Shown here one piece after another: positions 32,037 to 45,215 of a DNA stretch of 64,000 nucleotides. Both the position numbers and the translations under genes were made by a program. The DNA comes from Leuctra nigra. Taxonomy: Eukaryota; Arthropoda; Insecta; Plecoptera; Leuctridae. Every line of letters begins with the position of its first letter. Within the stretch, counting starts at the first letter, position 1. Location of the stretch: the NCBI GenBank assembly GCA_934045905.1, contig OW203762.1, positions 13,171,845 to 13,235,844 of the forward strand, in the 5' to 3' direction. Below the pieces are notes generated by a model, which saw only the letters and a program-made list of their open reading frames with translations, was not told the origin of the DNA and did no database searches.

Positions 32037-35000
32037 GGGTGATATGCAGAATAATGGGAAATGTTGATGAAGAATGGTTAAGTAGGATTAAGGAATGAGT
32101 TGCTCATGATCCGATAATGGATAAGTAGGATTAAGGAATGAGTTGCTCATGATCCGTTAATGGATAAGTAGGATTAAGGAATGAGTTGCTCATGATCCGA
32201 TCGTGCCGAACTTTAGGGTGATATGAAGAATAATGGGAAATGTTGATGAAGAATGGATAAGTAGGATTAAGGAATGAGTTGCTCATGATCCGATCGTGCC
32301 CAACTTTAGGGTGATATGAAGAATAATGGGAAATGTTGATGAAGAATGGTGAAGTAGGATTAAGGAATGAGTTGCTCATGATCCGATCGTGCCGAACTTT
32401 AGGGTGATATGAAGAATAATGGGAAATGTTGATGAAGAATGGTGAAGTAGGATTAAGGAATGAGTTGCTCATGATCCGATCGTGCCGAACTTTAGGGTGA
32501 TATGAAGATTAATGGGAAATGTTGATGAAGAATGGTTAAGTAGGATTAAGGAATGAGTTGCTCATGATCCGATCGTGCCGAACTTTAGGGTGATATGAAG
32601 AATAATGGGAAATGTTGATAAAGAATGGATAAGTAGGATTAAGGAATGAGTTGCTCATGATCCGATCGTGCCGAACTTTAGGGTGATATGAAGAATAATG
32701 GGAAATGTTGATGAAGAATGGATAAGTAGGATTAAGGAATGAGTTGCTCATGATCCGATCGTGCCGAACTTTAGGGTGATATGAAGAATAATGGGAAATG
32801 TTGATGAAGAATGGTTAAGTAGGATATAGGAATGAGTTGCTCATGATTCGATCGTGCCGAACTTTAGGGTGATATGAAGAATAATGGGAAATGTTGATGA
32901 AGAATGGTAAGGTAGGATTAAGGAATGAGTTGCTCATGATCCGATCGTGCCGAACTTTAGGGTGATATGAAGAATAATGGGAAATGTTGATGAAGAATGG
33001 ATAAGTAGGATTAAGGAATGAGTTGCTCATGATCCGATCGTGCCGAACTTTAGGGTGATATGAAGATTAATGGGAAATGTTGATAAAGAATGGTTAAGTA
33101 GGATTAAGGAATGAGTTGCTCATGATCCGATCGTGCCGAACTTTAGGGTGATATGAAGAATAATGGGAAATGTTGATGAAGAATGGATAAGTAGGATTAA
33201 GGAATGAGTTGCTCATGATCCGATCGTGCCGAACTTTAGGGTGATATGAAGATTAATGGGAAATGTTGATGAAGAATGGATAAGTAGGATTAAGGAATGA
33301 GTTGCTCATGATCCGATCGTGCCGAACTTTAGGGTGATATGAAGATTAATGGGAAATGTTGATGAAGAATGGATAAGTAGGATTAAGGAATGAGTTGCTC
33401 ATGATCCGATCGTGCCGAACTTTAGGGTGATATGAAGAATAATAGGAAATGTTGATGAAGAATGGTGAAGTAGGATTAAGGAATGAGTTGCTCATGATCC
33501 GATCGTGCCGAACTTTAGGGTGATATGAAGAATAATGGGAAATGTTGATGAAGAATGGTGAAGTAGGATTAAGGAATGAGTTGCTCATGATCCGATCGTG
33601 CCGAACTTTAGGGTGATATGAAGAATAATGGGAAATGTTGATGGAGAATGGTGAAGTAGGATTAAGGAATGAGTTGCTCATGATCCGATCGTGCCGAACT
33701 TTAGGGTGATATGAAGAATAATGGGAAATGTTGATGAAGAATGGATAAGTAGGATTAAGGAATGAGTTGCTCATGATCCGATCGTGCCGAACTTTAGGGT
33801 GATATGAAGAATAATGGGAAATGTTGATGAAGAATGGATAAGTAGGATTAAGGAATGAGTTGCTCATGATCCGATCGTGCCGAACTTTAGGGTGATATGA
33901 AGAATAATGGGAAATGTTGATGAAGAATGGATAAGTAGGATTAAGGAATGAGTTGCTCATGATCAGATCGTGCCGAACTTTAGGGTGATATGAAGATTAA
34001 TGGGAAATGTTGATGAAGAATGGATAAGTAGGATTAAGGAATGAGTTGCTCATGATCCGATCGTGCCGAACTTTAGGGTGATATGAAGAATAATGGGAAA
34101 TGTTGATGAAGAATGGATAAGTAGGATTAAGGAATGAGTTGCTCATGATCCGATCGTGCCGAACTTTAGGGTGATATGAAGAATAATGGGAAATGTTGAT
34201 GAAGAATGGATAAGTAGGATTAAGGAATGAGTTGCTCATGATCCGATCGTGCCGAACTTTAGGGTGATATGCAGAATAATGGGAAATGTTGATGAAGAAT
34301 GGTGAAGTAGGATTAAGGAATGAGTTGCTCATGATCCGATCGTGCCGAACTTTAGGGTGATATGAAGATTAATGGGAAATGTTGATGAAGAATGGTTAAG
34401 TAGGATTAAGGAATGAGTTGCTCATGATCCGATCGTGCCGAACTTTAGGGTGATATGAAGAATAATGGGAAATGTTGATGAAGAATGGATAAGTAGGATT
34501 AAGGAATGAGTTGCTCATGATCCGATCGTGCCGAACTTTAGGGTGATATGAAGAATAATGGGAAATGTTGATGAAGAATGGATAAGTAGGATTAAGGAAT
34601 GAGTTGCTCATGATCCGATCGTGCCGAACTTTAGGGTGATATGAAGAATAATGGGAAATGTTGATGAAGAATGGATAAGTAGGATTAAGGAATGAGTTGC
34701 TCATGATCCGATCGTGCCGAACTTTAGGGTGATATGAAGAATAATGGGAAATGTTGATGAAGAATGGTGAAGTAGGATTAAGGAATGAGTTGCTCATGAT
34801 CCGATCGTGCCGAACTTTAGGGTGATATGAAGAATAATGGGAAATGTTGATGAAGAATGGATAAGTAGGATTAAGGAATGAGTTGCTCATGATCCGATCG
34901 TGCCGAACTTTAGGGTGATATGAAGATTAATGGGAAATGTTGATGAAGAATGGTGAAGTAGGATTAAGGAATGAGTTGCTCATGATCCGATCGTGCCGAA

Positions 35001-35602
35001 CTTTAGGGTGATATGAAGAATAATGGGAAATGTTGATGAAGAATGGTGAAGTAGGATTAAGGAATGAGTTGCTCATGATCCGATCGTGCCGAACTTTAGG
35101 GTGATATGAAGAATAATGGGAAATGTTGATGAAGAATGGTGAAGTAGGATTAAGGAATGAGTTGCTCATGATCCGATCGTGCCGAACTTTAGGGTGATAT
35201 GAAGAATAATGGGAAATGTTGATGAAGAATGGTTAAGTAGGATTAAGGAATGAGTTGCTCATGATCCGATCGTGCCGAACTTTAGGGTGATATGAAGAAT
35301 AATGGGAAATGTTGATGAAGAATGGTTAAGTAGGATTAAGGAATGAGTTGCTCATGATCCGATCGTGCCGAACTTTAGGGTGATATGAAGAATAATGGGA
35401 AATGTTGATGAAGAATGGATAAGTAGGATTAAGGAATGAGTTGCTCATGATCCGATCGTGCCGAACTTTAGGGTGATATGAAGAATAATGGGAAATGTTG
35501 ATGAAGAATGGTTAAGTAGGATTAAGGAATGAGTTGCTCATGATCCGATAATGGATAAGTAGGATTAAGGAATGAGTTGCTCATGATCCGATCGTGCCGA
35601 AC
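32037..35602. repeat. 93-bp minisatellite, about 38 units
   Basis: The unit contains GGATTAAGGAATGAGTTGCT, CATGATCCGATCGTGCCGAA and GGTGATATGAAGAATAATGG. Units are almost identical, differing mainly at GGATAAG/GGTTAAG/GGTGAAG and AAGAATAAT/AAGATTAAT. Because 93 is a multiple of three, minus-strand frames repeat a 31-residue motif (MSNSFLNPTYPFFINISHYS...). They break wherever AAGATTAAT creates a stop. No initiation context or gene structure supports coding. Shortened units of about 43 bp lie at both ends (32118-32200 and 35545-35602). Confidence 0.97.
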
Positions 35603-36574
35603 TAAAGTGTATTTGCATATTTTTTCCACAACGAAACCAACACAAATGTTGAGATCGAAGTGCCAGGGATCGACCCGGATTTTGTTGATTATTAACAAAA
35701 CTTAGGTGCAATTTTGTGGTTTTAAAAAGAGTTTTAAGCCAAAGTTAGACTGAAACATGAAATTGTTGATGAAAAACCCTTATATCCTTGTTTCAAATTA
35801 AAATGTAAGTTTGTTCATTGAATCCAATAATAGTTTGTAGATGAATTCTGAAAAGTAACTAGGAAATAAAATTTAAACTTTCGATAAATTTTTAATTTTT
35901 AATTTCCGTATGGGTTGTTTTTTATGCTATAAGGTTTAGGTTTAGTCCGATATCAAAAGCAAAATAATATTAAAAACAAAAATATCTAGTCGTGAAGCTC
36001 CATTAAAGTCTCTCTCGTTTCAAGTACGAGACACGCAAGAAAATGTCAAATGTTGGTAGATACGCTTTTCGTAAAAGTTAACAAAAAAAAGTCACTTGGT
36101 CGATTAATCATTAAATTTAGTTTAGAATGTAGCCTCAACAAATAAAATGTGCATAGGCAAGCGGCAAGAGGATCAATCACAAAATATTTCATCTCATCTT
36201 CTAAACACCATCAAATCAGTTTAGAACGAGTGATTTACCTACAGACAATGTAAACGATGCAAAGATAGGGCAATAATTTCCTGCAATAATCACCTTGTAG
36301 GAAATTATTTTGATTGTTGTCTTGTCAAGACAAATGTTGCCATTATTGTAATGATGATTACGCTGCATTATCTCACGCAACATAGACTTGAAGGCTCCTT
36401 GCTGAATCATCTTCATCACAACCCATTAGGCACACAAGCTATCAACACTCTCAAAATCATGTGGACAATAATTTGTAGGCACGAGTCATTCAGAGTATGA
36501 TACTCAAAATTAATTGTTCCAATCATTACATTAATTTCAAATATGTTTCAAGCACTGAATAAAACAGGTATGTG
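35603..36574. other. AT-rich, nothing recognised
   Basis: No frame or repeat could be supported. Confidence 0.4.
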
Positions 36575-36850
36575 GAACAGGTATGGCTGAGTGGTATACG
36601 CTCTGAACTTGTATTCCGGAGGCCCGGGTTCGATTCCCGTGGCCGTCCTTCCTGGACTGGGGTTTTTCGTGGTTTTCCCTCAGTCGACAGGCAAAATGCT
36701 GGGAAGGACCCTACAAATAGGCCACGGCCGCCTCTATCCCACCTTCCATCCTTACCTACTCTTCCCCATCATCTCCCAATCATCATCATAATCATTCATC
36801 CGTCGCCATTAGCCTCGCTGCAGAACAGTGCGACGTAAAGGTACATCCAT
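36575..36850 (+). mobile_element. Best-preserved tRNA-derived SINE
   Basis: The head carries a pol III A box (TGGCTGAGTGG) and B box (GGTTCGATTCC) within GGTATGGCTGAGTGGTATAC...CCCGGGTTCGATTCCCGTGG. The body includes GGGGTTTTTCGTGGTTTTCC, CAAAATGCTGGGAAGGACC and AATAGGCCACGGCCGCC, and the tail is a CATC-rich stretch then GTGCGACGTAAAGGTACATC. Other copies are at 2536-2700 and 4545-4662, with possible B-box scraps at 49410-49450 and 55805-55835. The 88-codon frame across it is fortuitous. Confidence 0.85.
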
Positions 36851-38460
36851 CGATCGATACATATACAAAAATATTTTTTCTTGAAAATACAGGTTCAAAA
36901 ACCGTTTTCCTACATTTCAACTATATTTAAGTATAAAAGAATCATAAAATGTAATTTAACTTGCAACTCCTGTCTTATAGCGAGGTTTCAATTTATTGCC
37001 TTCCGAGAATGAACAAAACTGTAACACAGGAGGTATAGGGAAATCATTTAGAATTTGGTTGATAACTTTTAAAATAGCACACGTTGGTATTGTTTTCAAT
37101 TTTTTCCTAATAATATGTCCAACTATCTATCTAGAGTTAAGCTTGGCCAGCTGGCTCAGGAGTCCGAGGCCCTAGCAAGTGGTGGCCTTGGACACCCCCG
37201 ACCCAACTATGGATCCGGGCGAAAGATTATTATTATTATCTATCTAGAAATCAGTTTTTTGAAAAAACAAACTCAAAAATAGCATAGAAATCGTCATAGT
37301 TTTATTGGCCTAGATAAGACTACATGTTAAAAATTGGAATTTAAAACTACAAGCTCTCAAAATCTAGACACGAGAAGTTGTTCATATTTCACAGTATCGT
37401 GTAAACACTAAACAGTGATTATTGATACATCTGCCAAAAATAAGCTCATTTGGAAGATGTAACTTAACAGTAGTGCTACCTTAAGCCCCAGAAAAAAAAT
37501 AATAAAAAAATAATGCAAGCACTTTTGTATTGACAATAAACAACTTTTGAAAATTATTATTGTTGGTCTAAAAAGAGTATGTGTCTTAGTCTTAGTTTGA
37601 ATTGCCTCTGCATAGGTATAAGCTCAATGTACAATAAAAAAGTTCCAAACCCCAGCAAAATGTTGAAACTATCATTCAAGTTAGCTGAGTATTCTATCAT
37701 TGAATGATCATGTAGTAAAAGCATGTAAAAGGAACGTTCCTTTTGGATCGGAATTCGGATCGGATCAACGACGCATTCGAACTTTTCGCAACAAGTTTAG
37801 TTCACGAGGAATTTGCATATGAATATGTGGGATTTACGCCATAATATCGGGACGACGAGAGTAGGAATACGGAATGCAGCTAATATTGTTATAAAGTTGG
37901 TATTTCTATGAAAAAATATGCCACTGAAAGCTTCTAAGAACTACCTTGAATTTACGGTTTGTCAAGTATGGTGACCTAGAATTCAGCTTTGTAAAAATAT
38001 TCATTAGGAAAACGTTCAATGTGTCGCTTTGATGAGCGAGCACCGATACGTGCAACATATCCAACCAGATCTCAATCAAAGAGTAGCTTCTATACATTAT
38101 TTCTGATTTTCATTGTAACGTTTCAATTTTCACACACTCTGGAATCATAAATAACAATCAACATGTGTACCGCGTATTTGATACTTTAATTGTACAATTA
38201 TTGTTGTCATTGTGTATTTTTGTTGAATTATTGATTGTTGTTCATCTGCTTTTTCGATGGACTACATAAAAGTCTCTCAATTTCAAACTTGTCTCCACCA
38301 TCACTCTCATCTTGTTCCCTTGTTTGATCCTTGTTTTTGTCTTCCTACATTACGATTCAACTTTGTGAAACTGTCATCATGCTTACCAATTTTAAATTAT
38401 CTTATCAATACATTTTCACATAAAAATTTATTAATATGTTTTTATATTTATCTAGTTCAT
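36851..38460. other. No gene; small repeat-like block
   Basis: 37140-37235 (GGCCAGCTGGCTCAGGAGTC ... GGCGAAAG then ATT repeats) is GC-rich and ends in an ATT tract, like a retroelement 3' end of unknown family. At 37985-38060 a degraded start of repeat C is visible (AGGAAAACGTTCAATGTGTC). The rest is featureless. Confidence 0.4.
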
Positions 38461-38643
38461 GTACACTCAACAAATGATAACACGGTATTTGAAAAAAATT
38501 GATTCGCTGAAAAAAATGTGATGGCATCATCCGATGATGATGCCGATCATCCGATTGATAATAACAAGGATTGATTGTCAAGGAACCTGACCAGCAGCCA
38601 ATCCGTTTCGTTTAAATACCGTTTTATGATTTGTTGGGTGTAC
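38461..38643. mobile_element. M1 family MITE, copy b
   Basis: Terminal repeats GTACACTCAACAAATGATAA and TTATGATTTGTTGGGTGTAC. Internal AACAAGGATTGATTGTCAAG shared with the other copies. Shorter than copies c to e, through an internal deletion. Confidence 0.8.
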
Positions 38644-39184
38644 AGAAACTATCGGTTACATCACTACACCTCTTTTGAGAATGTCAAATGGAGTCAAATC
38701 TTGTCTGTCTCTGCGAATGGAAATGGCCAACATTCAACTCGAATCTCATCATGAGTTTCCTTCACCCTCACGCCCTTGACCGCTCTGTGATTACCTCTCT
38801 GGAAGCACCACATCGAGGGTGTCCTTACGTCAGATGATCATAACTGGTAGACCGAGAGTAATGGCTCCCATCGCCTTTATCACCTCGTCAAAACTAACGG
38901 CTCGCCACAGTGATTCTCTCAATACAGGACTTGACAATATTACACTTGACATTCTCTCTCGTATTGTTTATTGAGCTCCTTTCGCTCTTTTGGCAAGGAC
39001 CGAGGCCATCGTTATACTCACTTCGTTCTCAAGGACACGCTGAGAAGCGATCCCTTGAAAATGCATTGAAGTCATCCTACTTCAGAATTTCTATATACTA
39101 CAAGATTTTTACGAATCACTTTTTTTTAATACCAGCGTATATGACAATAATAGCTCCTGATTTGTACTATACAACTAGATTATA
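38644..39184. other. Unassigned DNA plus start of repeat D
   Basis: 39095-39184 (TTTTTACGAATCACTTTTTT ... CAACTAGATTATA) and 41243-41290 are the two halves of a repeat that recurs inverted at 42850-43035. Repeat C at 39185 is inserted into it. No gene seen. Confidence 0.55.
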
Positions 39185-41242
39185 CTAGGAAAACGCTCAG
39201 TGTAACGCGTTGATGAGCGAGCACGGGTACGTGCAAATTCTCGAACCGGAAATGCGTACACAACGCACAGAAAACATATACATCCATATGGAATTGATTA
39301 TGATATCAACTTAAAAGTGTATGCTTTTCATCGAAACTTTAAAATAGCATCTAAGCACCTGGTTCATAAAGCAAATCAGAATCAATTTTCAATTGGCACT
39401 GGAAAACATTCATTTCGATACTTCATTACTGACAGATATTAAAAATGTAAATAACTTCATATAGTAGGGGAGCAAATGTCATTCCGCTCGATTGGAGTGC
39501 CGAAATTGATTTTTTCATAATTATCGATTGTTTACATCATTCTTAATATTACCTGACGTGCCTTCAATTTTTTTGGTGGCCATCTTGGAAAATATGGCGG
39601 AAAACGAACGAAAAACGTAAATTTTACAAATTATTTAATTGTTGGTAGAGGAAATATTGAAAAATTATGAAATAATTCACTAAAACTAACTCAAATATAG
39701 TGACTTGAAAAAAAAAATACGCCGTAAACAAAATTTTTTTAAAATTTAAAAAAAAAAGTTTTTTTTTAAAAAAACGTATTTTTTTTTAAAACGCATATTG
39801 TTCAAAATGAAATTGTCTACAAATTTTAATTCTACATATTTTAGTCTAAGTCTACGCGTTTCATAATAAATTGAGAGCAAAAAAACACAGAAACGTGATT
39901 GGTCAATTCCAACAATGAAAAAATAAAATTCGTTCACGGCGTATTTTTTTTTCAAGTCCCCATATTTGAGTTAGTTTTAGTGAATTATTTCATAATTTTT
40001 CAACCTTCACTCTACCAACAATTAAATAATTTGTAAAATGAACGTTTTCCGCCATATTTTCCAAGATGGCCACCCAAAAAATTGAAGGCACGTCAGGTAA
40101 TATTAAGAATTATGTAAACAATCGATAATTATGAAAAAATCAATTTCGGCACTCCAATCGAGCGGAAAGCATTTTTTCTACATTTGAACCTGCACTAATA
40201 CGTTCTTAACTGATTGGGATGAAATTTTGTAAAATAAGAGACAATATTGGTCTTAATGATCATGCAAAATATGAGTTTGATCAGAATTATCGAAGACCGT
40301 TTTCATTTTTCAGCCTATCAGGAGATATTTATTTAAATTTTAACCAATGAATCTGAGTAACGCGTTGATGAGCGAGCACGGATAAGCGCAACACCTCGAA
40401 CCGAAATTCTGTCTATCGAAAATGTCATTAAAAGCCAATAATTCTAAAATTTCGCCACAGATTTGTATAGAAATCTCAAAACATTCCTAAAATATTGGTC
40501 TAAATAACCATGCAAAGCTTTAAGTTGATCGATTGAACCTTTATGATTGAACTGTTCCGTGTTAATTTTCAAAAATCACAGGATCTCATTTAAAAAATAT
40601 ACCTGAGACCACTCATATGATATAAGTGTGTCTTCACAATATCAGATCGACTGTTAAATGGTCATTATCAGTTTCATATGCGTTTGAAAGTTTCTGCTCT
40701 AACTACCTTGCCTTGAACTGAAGAGTCGAAGTCGCCGTGAATTTGACAGCCAACACGCAAATAGTCCGTAAAATGTCAATAACGTTTGGATTTAAACACA
40801 GATTAGTATGAAAATTGTCAAAAATGCAGATAATGTTGGTCCCAACCATCATGCGAAGTTATAAGTTGATCGTTCAATCGGTTATAGTTTAAATTTCTAA
40901 AAACACAGGAAATATGGTTTTAAATTTTAACCAATGGGAGGATTTGGCTGAAACTTTGTTTGATTGGGTACAATGTTGGGGGTAATGACTTGTCAAAATT
41001 TCAATTTGATCAAAACAACCAATCGAAAGTTAATTTTTTTTAAATTTGAACCAATCAATGGAATTCAAAAAAATTAGGGTCTGCAACAATCAGAAATGTT
41101 ACGTACATGTGTGCAAAATTTCAGCTCGATCGAAGAAAAACTCTGACCTGTATATCGTCAGTAACAGAAAAAAAAAAAAAAAAAAAAAAACAGAGGTCCG
41201 TGCCAAAAGAGCCAAAAGGAGACGCTCGCTTCGCTCGCTCAA
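39185..41242. mobile_element. Repeat C, copy 1 (interrupted)
   Basis: Starts CTAGGAAAACGCTCAGTGTA and ends GACGCTCGCTTCGCTCGCTC AA after a poly-A run (41169-41190). More than 95 percent alike by eye to copy 2 (53878-55189), except for the 737-bp fold-back inserted at 39462-40198. No coding frame. On the minus strand it ends in a small AACGC/GCGTT hairpin followed by CCTAG and a T flank, a Helitron-like 3' end. Confidence 0.85.
39462..40198. mobile_element. TA-flanked fold-back transposon, 737 bp
   Basis: Arms of about 240 bp (39478-39720 and 39940-40176) are inverted repeats starting near CCGCTCGATTGGAGTGCCGA. Termini are TAGTAGGGGAGCAAATG and CATTTGAACCTGCACTAA. TA dinucleotides flank it (39460-39461, 40199-40200). 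Copy 2 of repeat C keeps the empty site CTTCATACGTTC at about 54149-54160. The TA duplication suggests mobilisation by a Tc1/mariner-type transposase. Non-coding. Confidence 0.92.
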
Positions 41243-43585
41243 TAAAATAAATGTATTTGTCCTACGCCTGTCACCATGTAATATTGTATAATGATTTTTT
41301 ATTTTAACAAAAACCGTCTATAAAAACTATAAATCAAGTTTCCGGTGCTTCAGTCGACCTGCAATGCGAAAAGAATGCACACAAAATAAACAGAGATTTG
41401 AGCAATAATGTTTCAAATGGAGAAAAGTAACCCCCCTCTAGCTGTTTACCATCTGTCAAAGAATCATTTCAAACAAGTAAGCGTTCTTCATGTCTATCTA
41501 TGAACGAAAATTCATTTATCACATCCTCTAGATTAAATTCACTGGCAACTTGTCCCAAGACAACCTCCAGAGACAATCTTCCAGCAATATTTCATCTTCA
41601 AACTCCGAGTTTGAAAGTACAGAGAGGATTGACAGGTCGTGTAGCTGCAGATTAGTCGGAGATGAGATTTTTCGAGAACACGTCTTAATCCAGTTTTAAT
41701 TATATTATGAAGGTGATAAACGAGGAAAATACTGAGCGCAAATCTTAATTAAAGCTTTGAGAGTTATCCAAAGACAAAAGACGACGTAGAAAGACGGGAT
41801 AGCAGGGAGAAGCGGTTACGAAGTAATTTAAATGGTAATATAGCCCTAGGTTAATTCAATTGCTGTTTTGTATTAGGCTTGTTTCAACTTGACAAGGTAG
41901 CAGAAAGGTATGGTTTCTTATTTTGTCGTGTCTATTTCGGAAATAATGATATTGGATAATGAGTTTGTTACTTGACTCCTCTCTATAAGTTTAGTTCCAC
42001 TCTGTATTTAAATCGTGAAACTTTAGACCTCGCCGAGTGAATATCATAAATCAAATTGGATTTTAACAATGACACAATGTGTGTTTAATTTTGAATGTAC
42101 ATAAAAGTTAAACATTCTGACATTTAATTAGCGATTAATACTCGAAATTTTTAGAACCGGCCCCCAAATAGGAAGTTATGATTTTCATGTGAGCTATTAA
42201 ATAAATACAATGTTCACTGCCAGCGACCAAACTGAAATCTGATACCAAATCGGAAAAGACGACAAAGTAATCATTTACAGGATAAATGGTCTATATTCTT
42301 CTCTCTCCCGTTTGTTTTACTTTGTAGATAGATTATATTATTTTACCGAAAAGCTGTGTTGTTCTGCGGAAAATGTTCAATAAATCGAGCTTAAGGCTTA
42401 TTGTACATAACTTTTTACATTGTCAACGATATTGAAGAACATTTTGCCTCCAGTGACAATAATTACTTGTATCAGTAAATAAAAAGCGGAATGAAAACCC
42501 TCGAAGCGTTCTTTTGAAATTCACTTTTTATTGAATGGACTCGCATGAAAAAGTAGCAATTTCCGGAGATTTGGTTTAATATGATATTGTCAACGATGAA
42601 AAGACCGAGAAAAACACTGCCAGTTATCTAATTCTGAATATTCTCTAGATGTTGACAGATCCGATTGGGAATCCGATTGGGATTTTAATTCAACGGTTTG
42701 TTGAAATTCGGACTGTCTAAAAAATCGAATTACAAAATACATGCTCACAACAGTATGTTACTGTGTAAAAATGTTTGTACCAACTGACGAAAACCGGAAC
42801 CAAAAGGTTGTTGTTTCTTAGTAGTTAAACATAGATAGTTAAAATTCCAAATAATTACACAATATTACATGGTGACAGGTGTGGGACAAATAAATGTATT
42901 TTATATCTTAAAAGCTCATAAATCCAGTTGTATAGTACAAAAAAGGAGATAGGTATTATTGTCGTATACGCTGGTGTTAAAAAAAACAGTGATTCGTAAG
43001 AATCTTGTTTTTCATACGTTTTATCTACGTAGAACTCTACGTTTTTCAATACTTAGATGAACTCATTAAAATTAAATATCCAAAATAGTTTCTAATCTTT
43101 CAGTTCTTGGTTCAACTCTGATGAAAGCTAGTAATGAAAAGAAGCTCAACACCAAGGATTATAGATGATGACATTAATAATATAGCTCGTGTTCACAATG
43201 TGGGACTTACAACTTGAATACAGAAGGTAGGATAGAAAGGATACTTCATTCAGATAGGATATTTCATTCACGTGCAGCCGTAGAAGAGGAGAAAAGCTTT
43301 CTCTGATGCTCCTCAGATTTATGAATACGCTCATCCGGATTATTAATTGTAGGCAGGTAATATCCGACCGAATGTATTAGGCGTATTGTGAACTGTAATT
43401 TGCGTGGGTGTTTGTCATAAGGAAGTGATACCGTACGATATGAATTTCATTATAAGAATATTATTATTCAAAGATTTTCATGGAGAATTTCATTCATACA
43501 TATTATATTATAAGTATTTGAAAATCGAAATTACGAGATTAAAAAGGACATACGTAACACACGTATTTTCAATAGGTAGTTGTGG
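41243..43585. other. No gene; inverted partner of repeat D
   Basis: 42850-43035 is the inverted copy of the repeat split by repeat C: it shares CACCTGTCACCATGTAATATTG and GTACTATACAACT when reverse complemented. Remaining sequence is AT-rich and unassigned. Confidence 0.5.
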
Positions 43586-43589
43586 CCAG

Positions 43590-44836
43590 TGAAACCTGCG
43601 GGATTTGGCTCAGAGGGTAGAACACAAAGAATCAGCAATATTATAATTTGTTTATTACAGAGAAAATAAATGTTCATTGATGTGAAAAGAGCAATCAAAA
43701 TTATGAAAACAATATTACGTTCGATACGTCGGCAGTAGTGATGATGTCGTCTGGTTTGTTTACTTCCGCGTAAACAAGTGGATGGCGTTGACTCTTGCGT
43801 AGTGTGTCCCGTGAACTCCAGTCCACCAGCAGAATGAAATGACTGGATATGTCACCTCCTTCAGCTGCGATGCGATGATGTCGTCTAATAACCCCTTGGT
43901 TACCAGGACGTCCAGCAGTCCGTGCGCAAGGAGTGACCTCCTCGAGCAGTTGGATCAAGTTGGCTCAGGCTGATGACGTTCGTGGCTGCAGACTCGTCGG
44001 TTTCTCCCGGAGTTGCAATTCACTAACTTTTATACTTTAACATTTACTGACTTTAATGTTGAAACTGTTCAGTTGATCACTTGTAACTTGAAATTGTCTT
44101 AATGCGATATTATTTGCCTCAGCATTAGGCTTGAAGTTTGAATTTACTGGGTTGACGTTTATACAAAAATGTTATTTTAATGTTTACCTTCGATCACATC
44201 GGCACTGTCTCGCTGAAATTATACTATGTTGCGTGCACAAGGCTTCACGGTTCGCGAGGCAGGTCTCACTGCTCTGAGAAAACTCCGACTGATGATGTTT
44301 GGCTGGTAGCCTGACGTTTTATACCCTCTGACATCGTTTTCCCTCCAAAGAATCTGATTGGTTGGTTTCGTACACGTGGTAGCTAATTTTAGACATTCTG
44401 TCATTTCTAAAGCCCGCGAAACGACTTTCTTTCTGCACGTAGGCCCATGCTTTTCTTGGAATCACTGAAAACTAGTCTGGCTGACTGGTTTTGTAGCGTT
44501 ATCACAATGACTGGTTCACTTGTTATTACGTGGTGACATCACAATTTAGGTAAGGTCACATACTTTTTTATATGGATTCACTCACTTTCTTGATATAATT
44601 GCACATTGTTAAACTTATTTGATTGCTTGTTATATTTTTGTCTATATTTTGATTGCTGTTGAATTTTAAAGATTGTAAGTTTACATAATGATTCTAATTA
44701 ATTACTTTGTGTTCAGTTAACCTTGACTCTAAGAATGCCATGCTACAAGCTTGTTCATTCTTTAAACCTATTTCAAGCAAACATTATTATTTTTTTTAAA
44801 GTTAATTTTCTAACCTAGATAGGCCAACTTGTTACA
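43590..44836 (-). repeat. 3' LTR
   Basis: 1247 bp. Its polyadenylation signal AATAAA is at 43656-43651 (minus), about 60 nt before the LTR end. Differs from the 5' LTR by one C/T (GGGATTTGG versus GGGACTTGG) and one T in a homopolymer. Confidence 0.95.
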
Positions 44837-44846
44837 GAGCCCCCTG
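44837..44846 (-). other. Polypurine tract
   Basis: On the minus strand, CAGGGGGCTC lies immediately upstream of the 3' LTR start TGTAACA, where plus-strand DNA priming would occur. Confidence 0.6.
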
Positions 44847-45215
44847 AATTCTTGTTGTTCACCTTTTGACTGAAGTCAAATTTGAAATACATTGAAATTT
44901 TGAATGAGAAAATGGTGATAAAACAAGGATTCACTTAGAGACTGGACTATCTAGCAGGAATAATCTCTTCCTTTTGACAAACAAAAAGTTTCCTTGAACA
45001 GATGCAAGTTTATTTCCCCTTACAGCTGTCTAATCTAAACCTGAATGAATGAACTCACCCCTCCATCTACCAAAACAAAAACAAACCTCATCCTACTTCC
45101 CGGAAACGATGCTCGACTCAACCCTCTCTCTCATCACAATCCCGTTATTGGCCTAGTGACCTACTTCTGCTGGGTCATCATACTTCGACCATAACAATCA
45201 ACATTGGTGTTGTCA

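Noticed and set aside
32131..35169. Long minus-strand frames encoding a 31-residue repeat
   Set aside because: They follow from a 93-bp tandem unit (a multiple of three); frames break at the AAGATTAAT variants and nothing else supports a gene.
32037..35602. CRISPR-like array
   Set aside because: Units are contiguous and almost identical with no unique spacers, and the DNA is eukaryotic.
43701..43958. 85-codon frame duplicated at 48043-48300
   Set aside because: It is inside the LTRs, so duplication reflects LTR identity, not a gene pair.
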